A DNA stretch of 64,000 nucleotides from Kribbella sindirgiensis (GTDB taxonomy: Bacteria; Actinomycetota; Actinomycetes; Propionibacteriales; Kribbellaceae). Both the position numbers and the translations under genes were made by a program. Shown here piece by piece: positions 1-6,224 of this stretch. The notes under the pieces are model-generated. The model had not been told where the DNA came from. It worked only from the letters and a program-made list of their open reading frames with translations, and ran no database searches. The stretch's first letter is position 1, and each line of letters starts with the position of its first letter. The stretch covers positions 1 to 64,000 of the forward strand of contig NZ_SJKA01000011.1 of NCBI RefSeq assembly GCF_004331435.1. The letters are read 5' to 3'.

Positions 1-1
1 A

Positions 2-613
2 CGCCTCGTCACCAAGGCCATCCGCCGCGCCCTGAACACCCGCGACCGCGGCTGCGTGATCTGCAACGCGCCACCGGTCATGTGCGACGCACATCACCTG
101 ATCTCCTGGATCGACGGCGGTGAAACCAAGATCGAGAACCTCGCCCTGGTCTGTCGCCGCGACCACACCGACCTGCACCACGGCCACTGGACCATCACCA
201 TCACCAACGGCCAAGTCCACGTCACCCGCCCCCAGTGGGCCGACCCACCACCCCGTCCACACAGACCAGCGGACGAGGTATCCCAGGCACGCGAGCCAGA
301 GGGACGCCCCAGACCCCTGGACCCAACGGACGACGCATCCCAAGGGCATAAGCCCCCGGGTGATCGCCCCACGCGCCCTGATCCAGCGGACGGCCAACTC
401 ACGCCCACCGGCAGTCCGAGGCCTGAAACCTCAACCCCAGCGGACGATCCGTGGGGTGAGACCGCCCTGCCCGCAGCTACCGTCCCCGGTGTCGGACCGA
501 GCCGCTGGCACGCCGGCGAGGTGACACGTGCGGAAGCAGCTCGATTCGCGGTCTGGGGCGTACGGACCCCGCACGACTCCGGCGCCGGCCCGCCGTCCTT
601 CGCCACAATCTGA
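2..613 (+). CDS. HNH endonuclease domain protein, C-terminal part (DUF222/13E12-like)
   Basis: The gene is cut by the window edge; the frame is open from base 2. The first 60 visible residues form an HNH nuclease core: CVIC at 18-21, C28, the pair H31-H32, the stretch GGETKIENLALVC ending at C51, then H55 and H59-H60. The lead-in RRALNTRDRGC is typical of the C-terminal HNH module of the actinobacterial DUF222 (13E12 repeat) family, whose cellular role is not established. After about residue 75 the protein becomes Pro/Arg/Asp-rich with loosely repeated pieces (PADEVSQ, PTDDASQ, PADGQL, PADDPW), a common kind of tail in this family. The DUF222 half would lie upstream and cannot be seen. HNH identity is firm; family assignment is by analogy. 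Confidence 0.85.
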   Translation, partial: RLVTKAIRRALNTRDRGCVICNAPPVMCDAHHLISWIDGGETKIENLALVCRRDHTDLHHGHWTITITNGQVHVTRPQWADPPPRPHRPADEVSQAREPEGRPRPLDPTDDASQGHKPPGDRPTRPDPADGQLTPTGSPRPETSTPADDPWGETALPAATVPGVGPSRWHAGEVTRAEAARFAVWGVRTPHDSGAGPPSFATI

Positions 614-918
614 CCCCGCTGGGTCTCCACGATGCTCGGGCAGACCGAGCGCGTCGAGCCTCGGGCAGTGCACCGCTCCACCCAGAGGCCAAGACCGCTG
701 AAGCCGGCCGCGTCACGCCTCCGACTCGCCGTGACAGTCGCCGCCAAGAACGTTCCTACAGACAATCACCAACGCCGCGAAGGACTGAACAATCAAGATC
801 GCTGAACCAGCAGAGCCGTTGAAGGAACAGGTGCATTGAAGGATCAGGTGCGTTGAAGGAACGGGTGCGCTGGACTGACAGGAGCGCTGGATCGCGGGCT
901 TCTGGTAGCGGCTCGCTG
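614..918. other. Gap without a recognisable gene
   Basis: About 300 bases between the HNH gene and the broken DHFR-like gene. Overlapping open frames occur on both strands, but none has a convincing ribosome site or family resemblance. The only ordered structure seen is the 17-bp tandem repeat at 818-885. No promoter or clear terminator was recognised. Together with the truncated gene next door it looks like a decayed segment. Confidence 0.5.
818..885. repeat. 17-bp tandem repeat, four units
   Basis: Units start at 818, 835, 852 and 869. The first three read GTTGAAGGAACAGGTGC, ATTGAAGGATCAGGTGC and GTTGAAGGAACGGGTGC; the fourth, GCTGGACTGACAGGAGC, is diverged, and a further partial unit may follow at 886. 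A 17-base period does not keep a reading frame, so this is unlikely to be coding. Function is unknown; it could be a binding-site array or simple slippage. Confidence 0.75.
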
Positions 919-1056
919 TTAGGCGATCCGCGCGGCGCGGGGCCCGGGGCGCTCCGAGAAACTCCGAACCTTGCTCCCGAAGTAGCCACCGAACGACGTG
1001 CTGTTCGAGTAGCCGTCGAGGCTCGAGAAGATGTCGAAGGTGAAGCGGGCGGTCAT
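919..1056 (-). pseudogene. Truncated RibD-C/DHFR-like reductase (N-terminal remnant)
   Basis: An ATG at 1056, preceded by the ribosome site GGGAGAA, opens a 45-residue frame beginning MTARFTFDIFSSLDGYS and ending at a TAA. The 'FTFD.FSSLDGY...GGYFG' pattern is the first strand and substrate loop of dihydrofolate-reductase-like RibD C-terminal domain proteins, normally about 180-200 residues long. Everything after about residue 30 is lost and replaced by an unrelated Arg/Pro tail. The intact gene at 1174-1764 begins with the comparable SVSLDGFIAG motif, so the two may be old paralogues. A real small peptide cannot be excluded, but a deletion remnant is more likely. Confidence 0.6.
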
Positions 1057-1173
1057 TCTGGTTCTCCCGTGGTTCGGCGCCTTCGGTGGCGCCCTCACCA
1101 CTACTACGACCACGTCGGGGCCGATCCGACACCCTTCCCGAATCAGCTGACGTCAGCTTGGCGCCCGCTGGTG

Positions 1174-1764
1174 TCAGGCGACTGTGTAGATGAGGTGGGT
1201 TACGCCGATGCCGGTGATCGTTTGGGGGTCGGTGAAGGTGGGTTGGGTGGTGAGGCCTTCGAGCATGGGGGTGCCGGAGCCGAGGGTAACGGGGACCAGG
1301 TCGAGGCGGAGCTCGGTGAGGAGGCCGGCGTCCAGGGCCTGGACGACCGTCGTGCCGGGGCCGACACCGACGTCGAGGGGGCCGGCCGCGGACTGTGCCT
1401 GGGCGATGGCTGAGGCGATGCCGTCGGTGACGAAGGTGTAGGGCGTGTCGGTGTCGACCCAGTCGGTGGGCGGTTCGTGGGTGACGACGAAGACGGGTTT
1501 GCCCAGTGGGTGTGAGCCGTTCCAGCCGTTGGTGGCATCGAAGAGGCGGCGGCCGATGACGAGTGCGCCGGTGCCTTCGAGCAGGTCGCGGAGGTAGGCG
1601 GCGGTGGCTGCGTTCGTGCGGTAGGTCAGTCGGTCGGGCTGGCTGGTCGGAGTCTCTACCGTTCCCGCGGTACACCAGGCGAACAGGCGGTCGAAGCCGG
1701 TTCCGTTGGGGCCGGCGATGAAGCCGTCCAGCGAGACCGACGCCTGCGCGTACACCTTGGACAT
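1174..1764 (-). CDS. Dihydrofolate reductase family protein (RibD C-terminal domain)
   Basis: This 196-residue protein begins MSKVYAQASVSLDGFIAGP, the signature first strand and loop of the RibD-C/DHFR-like fold. It contains a GALVIGRRLFDATNGW segment, PVFVVTHEP, and a late GPGTTVVQALDAGLLTEL nucleotide-binding stretch of the kind that binds NADPH in this family. Length is normal. Members include riboflavin-pathway reductases but most, as here, are stand-alone oxidoreductases of unknown substrate. A ribosome site (AAAGGA) lies 8 bases before the ATG. The TetR gene follows upstream on the same strand with a 93-base gap, so joint transcription is possible. Family is certain; substrate unknown. 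Confidence 0.9.
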   Translation of the reverse strand: MSKVYAQASVSLDGFIAGPNGTGFDRLFAWCTAGTVETPTSQPDRLTYRTNAATAAYLRDLLEGTGALVIGRRLFDATNGWNGSHPLGKPVFVVTHEPPTDWVDTDTPYTFVTDGIASAIAQAQSAAGPLDVGVGPGTTVVQALDAGLLTELRLDLVPVTLGSGTPMLEGLTTQPTFTDPQTITGIGVTHLIYTVA

Positions 1765-1857
1765 CTGGGCATCCTTTCGTCGAGTTGCCGGGTACGTCGG
1801 AGTCGCGGGGCGATCCTCGACACGGTGACCAGAGCTTGTCGATGTGGCCGGGGTGCG

Positions 1858-2484
1858 TCAGGTGGTCTTGAGGGTGTGGAGGCCCTGCCAGAGGAGGTCC
1901 TGGAGGGTGCGCGCCACCTTCTCGGGACTGGGCGGCGCGGCAGCGCGGGTGCGCCAGATGGCCAGGCGTTCGGTGGCGCCGGAGATGCTTTGGGCAACGA
2001 TCTGGACCTCGTCGTCGTCGACCGGGCGGCCGGCGGGGAGGTTCATCCGGACCATCGTGGCGATCAGTTCGATGAAGGCCGCGCGAACCTCGTCGGTGGC
2101 CTCCGCGGCCGGTCCGGCGCTCAGCATGCCCTCGTCGACCAGGACGGACCAGGCCTGCGGGTGTTCGTCGAGGAAACGGAACCAGGCCAGGAATCCGGCG
2201 TACAGGGCGTCCTCGGCGTTCGGCGCGGCCATCACTGCGTCGGCGACGGTGTCCAGCAGTTGGCCGCGGAGGCGGGCCAGGCAGGCGAGGAACAGCCCGT
2301 CCTTGGAGCCGTAGTACTGGTAGATCAGCGGTTTCGACACCCCGACCTGGGCGGCGACGTCGTCCATGGACGTGCCCTGGTAGCCGCGCTCGCCGAAGAT
2401 CCGCTCGGCCGCCTCCAGGATCTCCCGCTCCCGGGCCGCGCGATCGCGGCGACGCTTCGGGGGCTGTTCAGTGGTCGACGTCAC
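1858..2484 (-). CDS. TetR/AcrR family transcriptional regulator
   Basis: A 208-residue protein with an N-terminal helix-turn-helix at about 18-65: ILEAAERIFGERGYQGTSMD, VAAQVGVSK, LIYQYYGSKDGLF. This is the canonical TetR DNA-binding domain; the rest is an all-helical ligand and dimerisation domain. The GTG start at 2484 faces away from the monooxygenase gene at 2550. The 65-base shared intergenic region contains a perfect 8+8 bp palindrome (2510-2528). The simplest reading is a repressor controlling itself and the monooxygenase, released by the monooxygenase substrate or a related molecule. The effector is not visible in the sequence. Confidence 0.95.
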   Translation of the reverse strand: MTSTTEQPPKRRRDRAAREREILEAAERIFGERGYQGTSMDDVAAQVGVSKPLIYQYYGSKDGLFLACLARLRGQLLDTVADAVMAAPNAEDALYAGFLAWFRFLDEHPQAWSVLVDEGMLSAGPAAEATDEVRAAFIELIATMVRMNLPAGRPVDDDEVQIVAQSISGATERLAIWRTRAAAPPSPEKVARTLQDLLWQGLHTLKTT

Positions 2485-2509
2485 TTGCGCAGTCTAACTG
2501 ACTCCGAGT

Positions 2510-2528
2510 AACTTACTACGAGTAAGTT
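2510..2528. promoter_or_regulatory. Palindromic operator for the adjacent TetR regulator
   Basis: AACTTACT-ACG-AGTAAGTT is a perfect 8-bp inverted repeat with a 3-base spacer. It lies 25 bases upstream of the TetR start and 21 bases upstream of the monooxygenase start. Size, symmetry and position fit a TetR-family operator. It also stands out as an A/T-rich island in G/C-rich DNA. Confidence 0.8.
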
Positions 2529-2549
2529 CCAGCCGACCGGAGGCCGAGG

Positions 2550-4016
2550 ATGACTGAGCAGCTGACTGAGCGGCATCGGATCGTGGTGATCGGCACCGGG
2601 TTCGCGGGGATCGGGATGGCGGTCCGGCTGAAGCAGGCCGGGTACGACGATTTCGTCGTCCTGGAGCGCGCCGAGGATGTCGGCGGCACCTGGCGCGACA
2701 ACACGTACCCGGGCTGCCGATGCGACGTGCCGTCGCACCTGTACTCGTTCTCGTTCGCCCCGAACCCCGACTGGTCGTCGACGTTCTCGCCGCAGCCCGA
2801 GATCGAGGACTACCTGCGCAAGGTCACCGATTCGTACGGCGTCCGCCCGCACATCCGCTTCGGTCACGCGGTGGAGTCGGCGCGCTGGGAGGACGGCGCC
2901 TGGCTGATCACCACGAACCAGCAGACGTTCACGGCCGACATCGTGCTGTCCGGGATGGGTCCGCTGGCGGAACCGTCGTACCCGAAGCTTCCGGGGATCG
3001 AGGACTTCGAGGGAGAGGTCTTCCACTCCGCGCGCTGGAACCACGACCTGAACCTCAGCGGTCGCAAGGTCGCCGTGATCGGGACCGGCGCGTCGGCGAT
3101 CCAGTTCGTGCCGGCGATCCAGCCCGAGGTCGAGGAACTGCACCTGTTCCAGCGGACGCCGCCGTGGGTGATGCCGCGGCCCGACCGCAAGATCACCGCG
3201 GCGGAGCAGGCGATCTACCGGCGCTTCCCGCTGGTGCAGAAGGCGGTTCGGGCCGGGATCTACTGGGGCCGCGAGTCGATGGTGCTCGGGTTCGCCAAGC
3301 TGCCCGCGATCATGAAGCAGGCGCAGAAGGTCGCCGAGAAGCATCTGCGGCACCAGGTTCGCGACCCGCTGCTGCGCGCCAAGCTGACGCCGGACTTCAC
3401 CCTCGGCTGCAAGCGTGTGCTGATCTCCGACGACTACTACCCGGCGCTCGCGCGGCCGAATGTCGAGGTCGTCACCGACGGCATCGCCGAGGTGACGCCG
3501 ACCGGGATCGTCACCACCGAGGGCGTGAAGCACGAGGTCGACACGATCGTCTACGGCACCGGCTTCAAGGTCACCGACCTGCCGGTGATGGACATGGTGC
3601 ACGGCCGCGACGGTGTCTCGCTGCGCGAGGCCTGGGCCGACGGGATGGAGGCCCATCTCGGGACGGCGATCGCCGGCTTCCCGAACTTCTTCATGCTGAT
3701 CGGCCCGAACACCGGCCTCGGGCACAGCTCGATGGTGTTCATGATCGAGTCCCAGATCGCGTACATCCTCGACGCGCTGAAGACCATGGACGCCCAGGGG
3801 CTGCGCGAGGTCGAGGTACGGCGGGACGTGCAGCGGGCGTTCGTCGACGGGGTCCGCTCGTCGATGCGGAACACGATCTGGACCCGCGGCGGCTGCACCA
3901 GCTGGTACCTGGACTCGGAGGGGCGCAACACGACCCTCTGGCCGTCGTTCACGTTCCGGTTCCGGCAGCTCACCCGGCGGTTCGATCCTTCCGAATATCA
4001 GACCCTCGCTATGTGA
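2550..4016 (+). CDS. Flavin-containing monooxygenase, Baeyer-Villiger type
   Basis: A 488-residue enzyme with two dinucleotide-binding motifs: IGTGFAGIG (G15, G17, G20; FAD) and IGTGASAI (starting G178; NADPH). Between them, from F153, is FEGEVFHSARW, which matches the Baeyer-Villiger fingerprint FxGxxxHxxxW (F153, G155, H159, W163). VGGTWRDNTYPGCRCDVPSH is the usual region after the FAD motif. Length and layout fit single-component NADPH/FAD enzymes that insert oxygen next to ketones or oxidise heteroatoms. The divergent TetR gene and operator suggest substrate-induced expression. The natural substrate (ketone, steroid or terpenoid) cannot be told from sequence. The stop codon overlaps an inverted repeat at 4011-4033. 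Confidence 0.92.
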   Translation: MTEQLTERHRIVVIGTGFAGIGMAVRLKQAGYDDFVVLERAEDVGGTWRDNTYPGCRCDVPSHLYSFSFAPNPDWSSTFSPQPEIEDYLRKVTDSYGVRPHIRFGHAVESARWEDGAWLITTNQQTFTADIVLSGMGPLAEPSYPKLPGIEDFEGEVFHSARWNHDLNLSGRKVAVIGTGASAIQFVPAIQPEVEELHLFQRTPPWVMPRPDRKITAAEQAIYRRFPLVQKAVRAGIYWGRESMVLGFAKLPAIMKQAQKVAEKHLRHQVRDPLLRAKLTPDFTLGCKRVLISDDYYPALARPNVEVVTDGIAEVTPTGIVTTEGVKHEVDTIVYGTGFKVTDLPVMDMVHGRDGVSLREAWADGMEAHLGTAIAGFPNFFMLIGPNTGLGHSSMVFMIESQIAYILDALKTMDAQGLREVEVRRDVQRAFVDGVRSSMRNTIWTRGGCTSWYLDSEGRNTTLWPSFTFRFRQLTRRFDPSEYQTLAM

Positions 4017-4033
4017 CATCGATCGTGTTACAT
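4011..4033. promoter_or_regulatory. Near-palindrome at the end of the monooxygenase gene
   Basis: ATGTGACA and TGTTACAT, separated by seven bases, match as an inverted repeat at 7 of 8 positions. The left arm includes the monooxygenase stop codon and the right arm ends 17 bases before the next gene's GTG. It could be an operator or promoter element of the membrane-protein gene at 4051. The half site GTTACAT also occurs in the palindrome beside the MerR gene (9529-9547). Confidence 0.4.
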
Positions 4034-4050
4034 TCGATCGGTCGAATACT

Positions 4051-5382
4051 GTGCTGGTGAGATCTTGGGGTGGATGGGAGCGTGCGGTGCTGCCACTGCA
4101 TGGGATCGGTGGTCGCGGTGACCTGCCTGTGCCGTTGTGGCTCGCGATCTACTCCGCCGGCGCCGCGGTCGCGGTCTCGTTCTTCGCGCTCGCCGCGTTC
4201 TGGTCGCGCCCGCGGTTCGAAAGCATCGCGGGCCGCCCGCTCGAGGTCCTGACCCGGATCGTCGACCACCCGGCAGCGCGCGTCGTACTGAAACTGGCCG
4301 GGCTAGCAGCGCTAGCACTGCTGCTCGGGGCCGCGTGGTTCGGTAACCCCGAGCCGTCCCGCAACCCGGCGCCGACCTGGCTGTACGTGTGGATCTGGGT
4401 CGGCATCATCCCGCTCTCGCTGCTCTGCGGACCGATCTGGCGGCTCGCGAACCCGTTGCGGACGATCGCGGGCCTGGTCCGGCGTACGTCGTACCGGCGA
4501 CTCCCCGACGGCATCGCGTACTGGCCCGCGGTGGCCGGCCTGGCCGGGTTCCTCTGGCTCGAACTGGTGTACCCGGACGGCTCCGATCCACGCGTGGTCG
4601 CGATGTTCGCCACGACGTACGCCGTCCTGAATGTTGCCGCAGGCATCGTTTACGGCCCGTCCTGGTTCGCGAGCGGGGACAGCTTCGAGGTGTACGCCGA
4701 GACGCTCGCCCGACTGAGCCCGCTCGGACGCGGTGCCGGCGGCCGGCTCGAACTGCGGAACCCGCTCGCGGGACTGGCGACGACACCGCAACAACCGGGC
4801 CTCGTCGGCCTGCTGTGTCTGCTGCTCGGGTCGACGGCCTTCGACGGACTCTCCCGGTGGTCGGTGTGGACCCGGCGGACGGGTGGGCTCGACCACATCC
4901 CGGCGTACACCGTGGGGTTGATCGCCGCGGTCGCGATCGTCACGGCTCTGTTCCTGCTCGCCGCGCGGACGACGGGCGCGGCGCAGATCCGGCCGGGAGC
5001 GGTCGGGGCCGCCGGGCTGCCGGGCACCTTCGTGCATTCGCTGGTGCCGATCGCGATCGGGTACGCCGTCGCGCACTACTTCTCGTTCGCGATGTTCCAG
5101 GGCCAGGAGGGCTGGTTGCTCGCGACCGACCCGTTCGGGCGCGGCTGGGACCTGCTCGGTACGAGCGGGACGCGAATCGACTACGCGTTCCTCGGGACCG
5201 GCTTGATCGCGGGGGTCCAGATCGGTGCGATCGTGCTCGGACACGTACTTGGGGTCGTGTCCGCGCACGATCGCGCTGCCGACCTGTTCCGCCGCCGGCA
5301 GTTGCGCAGGGCGCAGTACCCGATGCTGGCCGCGATGGTCGCGTTCACAGCCGGCGGCATCGCACTGGTGACGGCCTCATGA
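4051..5382 (+). CDS. Polytopic membrane protein of unknown function
   Basis: A 443-residue protein with about ten hydrophobic segments, for example LWLAIYSAGAAVAVSFFALA, VVLKLAGLAALALLLGAAWF, WLYVWIWVGIIPLSLLCG and YPMLAAMVAFTAGGIALVT. Between segments are conserved-looking polar motifs (GPIWRLANPLRTI, RNPLAGLATTPQQPG, DPFGRGWDLLGT). Proteins of this kind are sometimes called 'fenitrothion hydrolase' in actinobacterial annotations; I see no catalytic motif that supports that. The GTG start at 4051 is uncertain and later GTGs are possible. The stop overlaps the ATG of a small membrane gene (ATGA), so the two are translationally coupled. Function unknown. Confidence 0.8.
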   Translation: MLVRSWGGWERAVLPLHGIGGRGDLPVPLWLAIYSAGAAVAVSFFALAAFWSRPRFESIAGRPLEVLTRIVDHPAARVVLKLAGLAALALLLGAAWFGNPEPSRNPAPTWLYVWIWVGIIPLSLLCGPIWRLANPLRTIAGLVRRTSYRRLPDGIAYWPAVAGLAGFLWLELVYPDGSDPRVVAMFATTYAVLNVAAGIVYGPSWFASGDSFEVYAETLARLSPLGRGAGGRLELRNPLAGLATTPQQPGLVGLLCLLLGSTAFDGLSRWSVWTRRTGGLDHIPAYTVGLIAAVAIVTALFLLAARTTGAAQIRPGAVGAAGLPGTFVHSLVPIAIGYAVAHYFSFAMFQGQEGWLLATDPFGRGWDLLGTSGTRIDYAFLGTGLIAGVQIGAIVLGHVLGVVSAHDRAADLFRRRQLRRAQYPMLAAMVAFTAGGIALVTAS

Positions 5383-5558
5383 TCACCCTGCACATGGGCG
5401 GAATCCCCGAGACCGCGATGGTCCTCGGGCCGATCCTGCTGATCCTCGCCTTCCTCCGCATCGCCCGCCGCCACGAAGCCAACCTCCCGGACGACGAGGA
5501 CGACTGGGACGCCGATCTAGGTGATCTTCCCGACCGGCGCGACCTCAGCAAGAAGTAG
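5379..5558 (+). CDS. Small single-span membrane protein
   Basis: This 59-residue gene starts at an ATG overlapping the TGA of the preceding membrane-protein gene. It encodes an N-terminal hydrophobic span (MVLGPILLILAFLRIA) followed by RRHEANLPDDEDDWDADLGD, a strongly acidic tail, and ends RDLSKK. Start/stop overlap and base composition argue that it is real and is an accessory subunit or stabiliser of the large membrane protein. No family was recognised. A terminator hairpin follows at once. Confidence 0.75.
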   Translation: MITLHMGGIPETAMVLGPILLILAFLRIARRHEANLPDDEDDWDADLGDLPDRRDLSKK

Positions 5559-5568
5559 GAGACATAGT

Positions 5569-5604
5569 GAGGCCCGGCAAACCCCCTGCGGTTCGCCGGG
5601 CCTC
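5569..5604. terminator. Bidirectional hairpin terminator
   Basis: GAGGCCCGGC (5569-5578) pairs perfectly with GCCGGGCCTC (5595-5604) across a 16-base loop. It lies between two convergent gene ends (5558 and 5622), so it can serve both. No long U run follows, as is common in actinobacteria. Confidence 0.8.
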
Positions 5605-5621
5605 CCCGTTCCCCGTTGGTC

Positions 5622-5843
5622 TTAGGCGGCCAGGGCCGGTTCGTAGTAGCCGCTGACGCGGGATGGGGCGGTGGTGCGGGCCAGTTCCGCGAGGCGGGCA
5701 CAGCCGGCGGCCAGGGCGGACTCGAGGGTCGGCCAGGCATCTTCGCACCAGTACGGGTCGTCGGGCTGCCGGTCGTTGTCGTCGTCGATGTCGGCGCACC
5801 AGCCGCCGGAGCGGACATGGTGGACATGCAGGCGGAGTCTCAT
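5622..5843 (-). CDS. Small hypothetical protein
   Basis: A 73-residue soluble protein that starts MRLRLHVHHVRSGGWCADID, continues with an Asp/Asn/Pro-rich loop and YWCEDAWPTLESALAAGCARL, and ends in Ala. Two Trp-Cys pairs (WC at about 15 and 32) may be structural or metal-binding; this is only suggestive. Codon use is typical for the window. No strong ribosome site precedes the ATG, and a possible 34-residue basic peptide gene ends 13 bases upstream, so coupled translation is possible. No known family recognised. Confidence 0.6.
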   Translation of the reverse strand: MRLRLHVHHVRSGGWCADIDDDNDRQPDDPYWCEDAWPTLESALAAGCARLAELARTTAPSRVSGYYEPALAA

Positions 5844-5855
5844 CGGAGTCAGCTT

Positions 5856-5960
5856 TCAGAACGGCAGCGGACGGCCGGACGGGGTCCGGAGGTCGAGGGT
5901 CTGGGTCTGCCGACGGGTCGTGGTGGTGCGGGGCCGCCGACGGATCTGGATCTGGCGCAT
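5856..5960 (-). CDS. Possible 34-residue Arg/Thr-rich peptide
   Basis: An ATG at 5960 preceded by an excellent ribosome site (AGGAGGAAGAGG) opens a 34-residue frame: MRQIQIRRRPRTTTTRRQTQ at the start, LDLRTPSGRPLPF at the end. It is very basic and Thr-rich. Its stop lies 13 bases before the ATG of the 73-residue gene on the same strand. It may be a leader or small regulatory peptide. The ribosome site is the main support; no homology was recognised. Confidence 0.4.
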   Translation of the reverse strand: MRQIQIRRRPRTTTTRRQTQTLDLRTPSGRPLPF

Positions 5961-6005
5961 CCTCTTCCTCCTGCCTGACGTGTTCTGGTAGCTATACGCT
6001 CGCGC

Positions 6006-6224
6006 ATGAGGACCGGTTCACACATGCGGAGGATTACCTATCTGACCCCTGCGCTTCCCTCAGAAATACCGGCCTCCCCTCAGGGAGGATGCAGGGGTGG
6101 ACAATCTGCTGAGCCGCTGCAGTACGAACTCGTCACCGGCGTAGTGGTTGAGTGGACTGCCGAGGACATCGCCGACCGGGTGAAGCGCCTGCGGCGGGTG
6201 GAAGACTGGGCCCGTGAGCGCTGA
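6006..6224 (+). CDS. Small ORF ahead of the S9 peptidase, doubtful
   Basis: A 72-residue open frame whose last third (VVVEWTAEDIADRVKRLRRV, then EDWARER) looks like a genuine charged helical protein end. The stop overlaps the GTG start of the peptidase gene by 11 bases, as in a translationally coupled pair. The first half lies over a predicted RNA stem-loop and has no ribosome site at the ATG, so the true start may be much later (for example the GTG that begins the quoted segment) or the frame may be non-coding. No family recognised. Confidence 0.35.
   Translation: MRTGSHMRRITYLTPALPSEIPASPQGGCRGGQSAEPLQYELVTGVVVEWTAEDIADRVKRLRRVEDWARER
6045..6098 (+). other. Possible structured RNA in the leader of the peptidase operon
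   Basis: An outer stem pairs ACCCCTGC (6045-6052) with GCAGGGGT (6091-6098) perfectly, and an inner hairpin pairs CCTCCC (6073-6078) with GGGAGG (6083-6088) across a 4-base loop. The inner 3' arm looks like a ribosome site (GGGAGGA). The element could be a terminator, attenuator or regulatory leader about 115 bases before the S9 peptidase start. No known riboswitch class recognised. Confidence 0.35.

Noticed and set aside
818..902. The 17-bp tandem repeat as a CRISPR array
   Set aside because: Units are directly contiguous without spacers and no cas gene is nearby.
2481..4019. A 512-residue open frame on the minus strand opposite the monooxygenase gene
   Set aside because: It is rich in Arg/His/Asp/Leu repeats, has no family motif and mirrors a gene with complete catalytic motifs. 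Such frames are a by-product of very high GC content.
4051..5382. Naming the membrane protein a fenitrothion hydrolase
   Set aside because: That label is used for similar proteins, but no hydrolase motif is visible in this highly hydrophobic protein.
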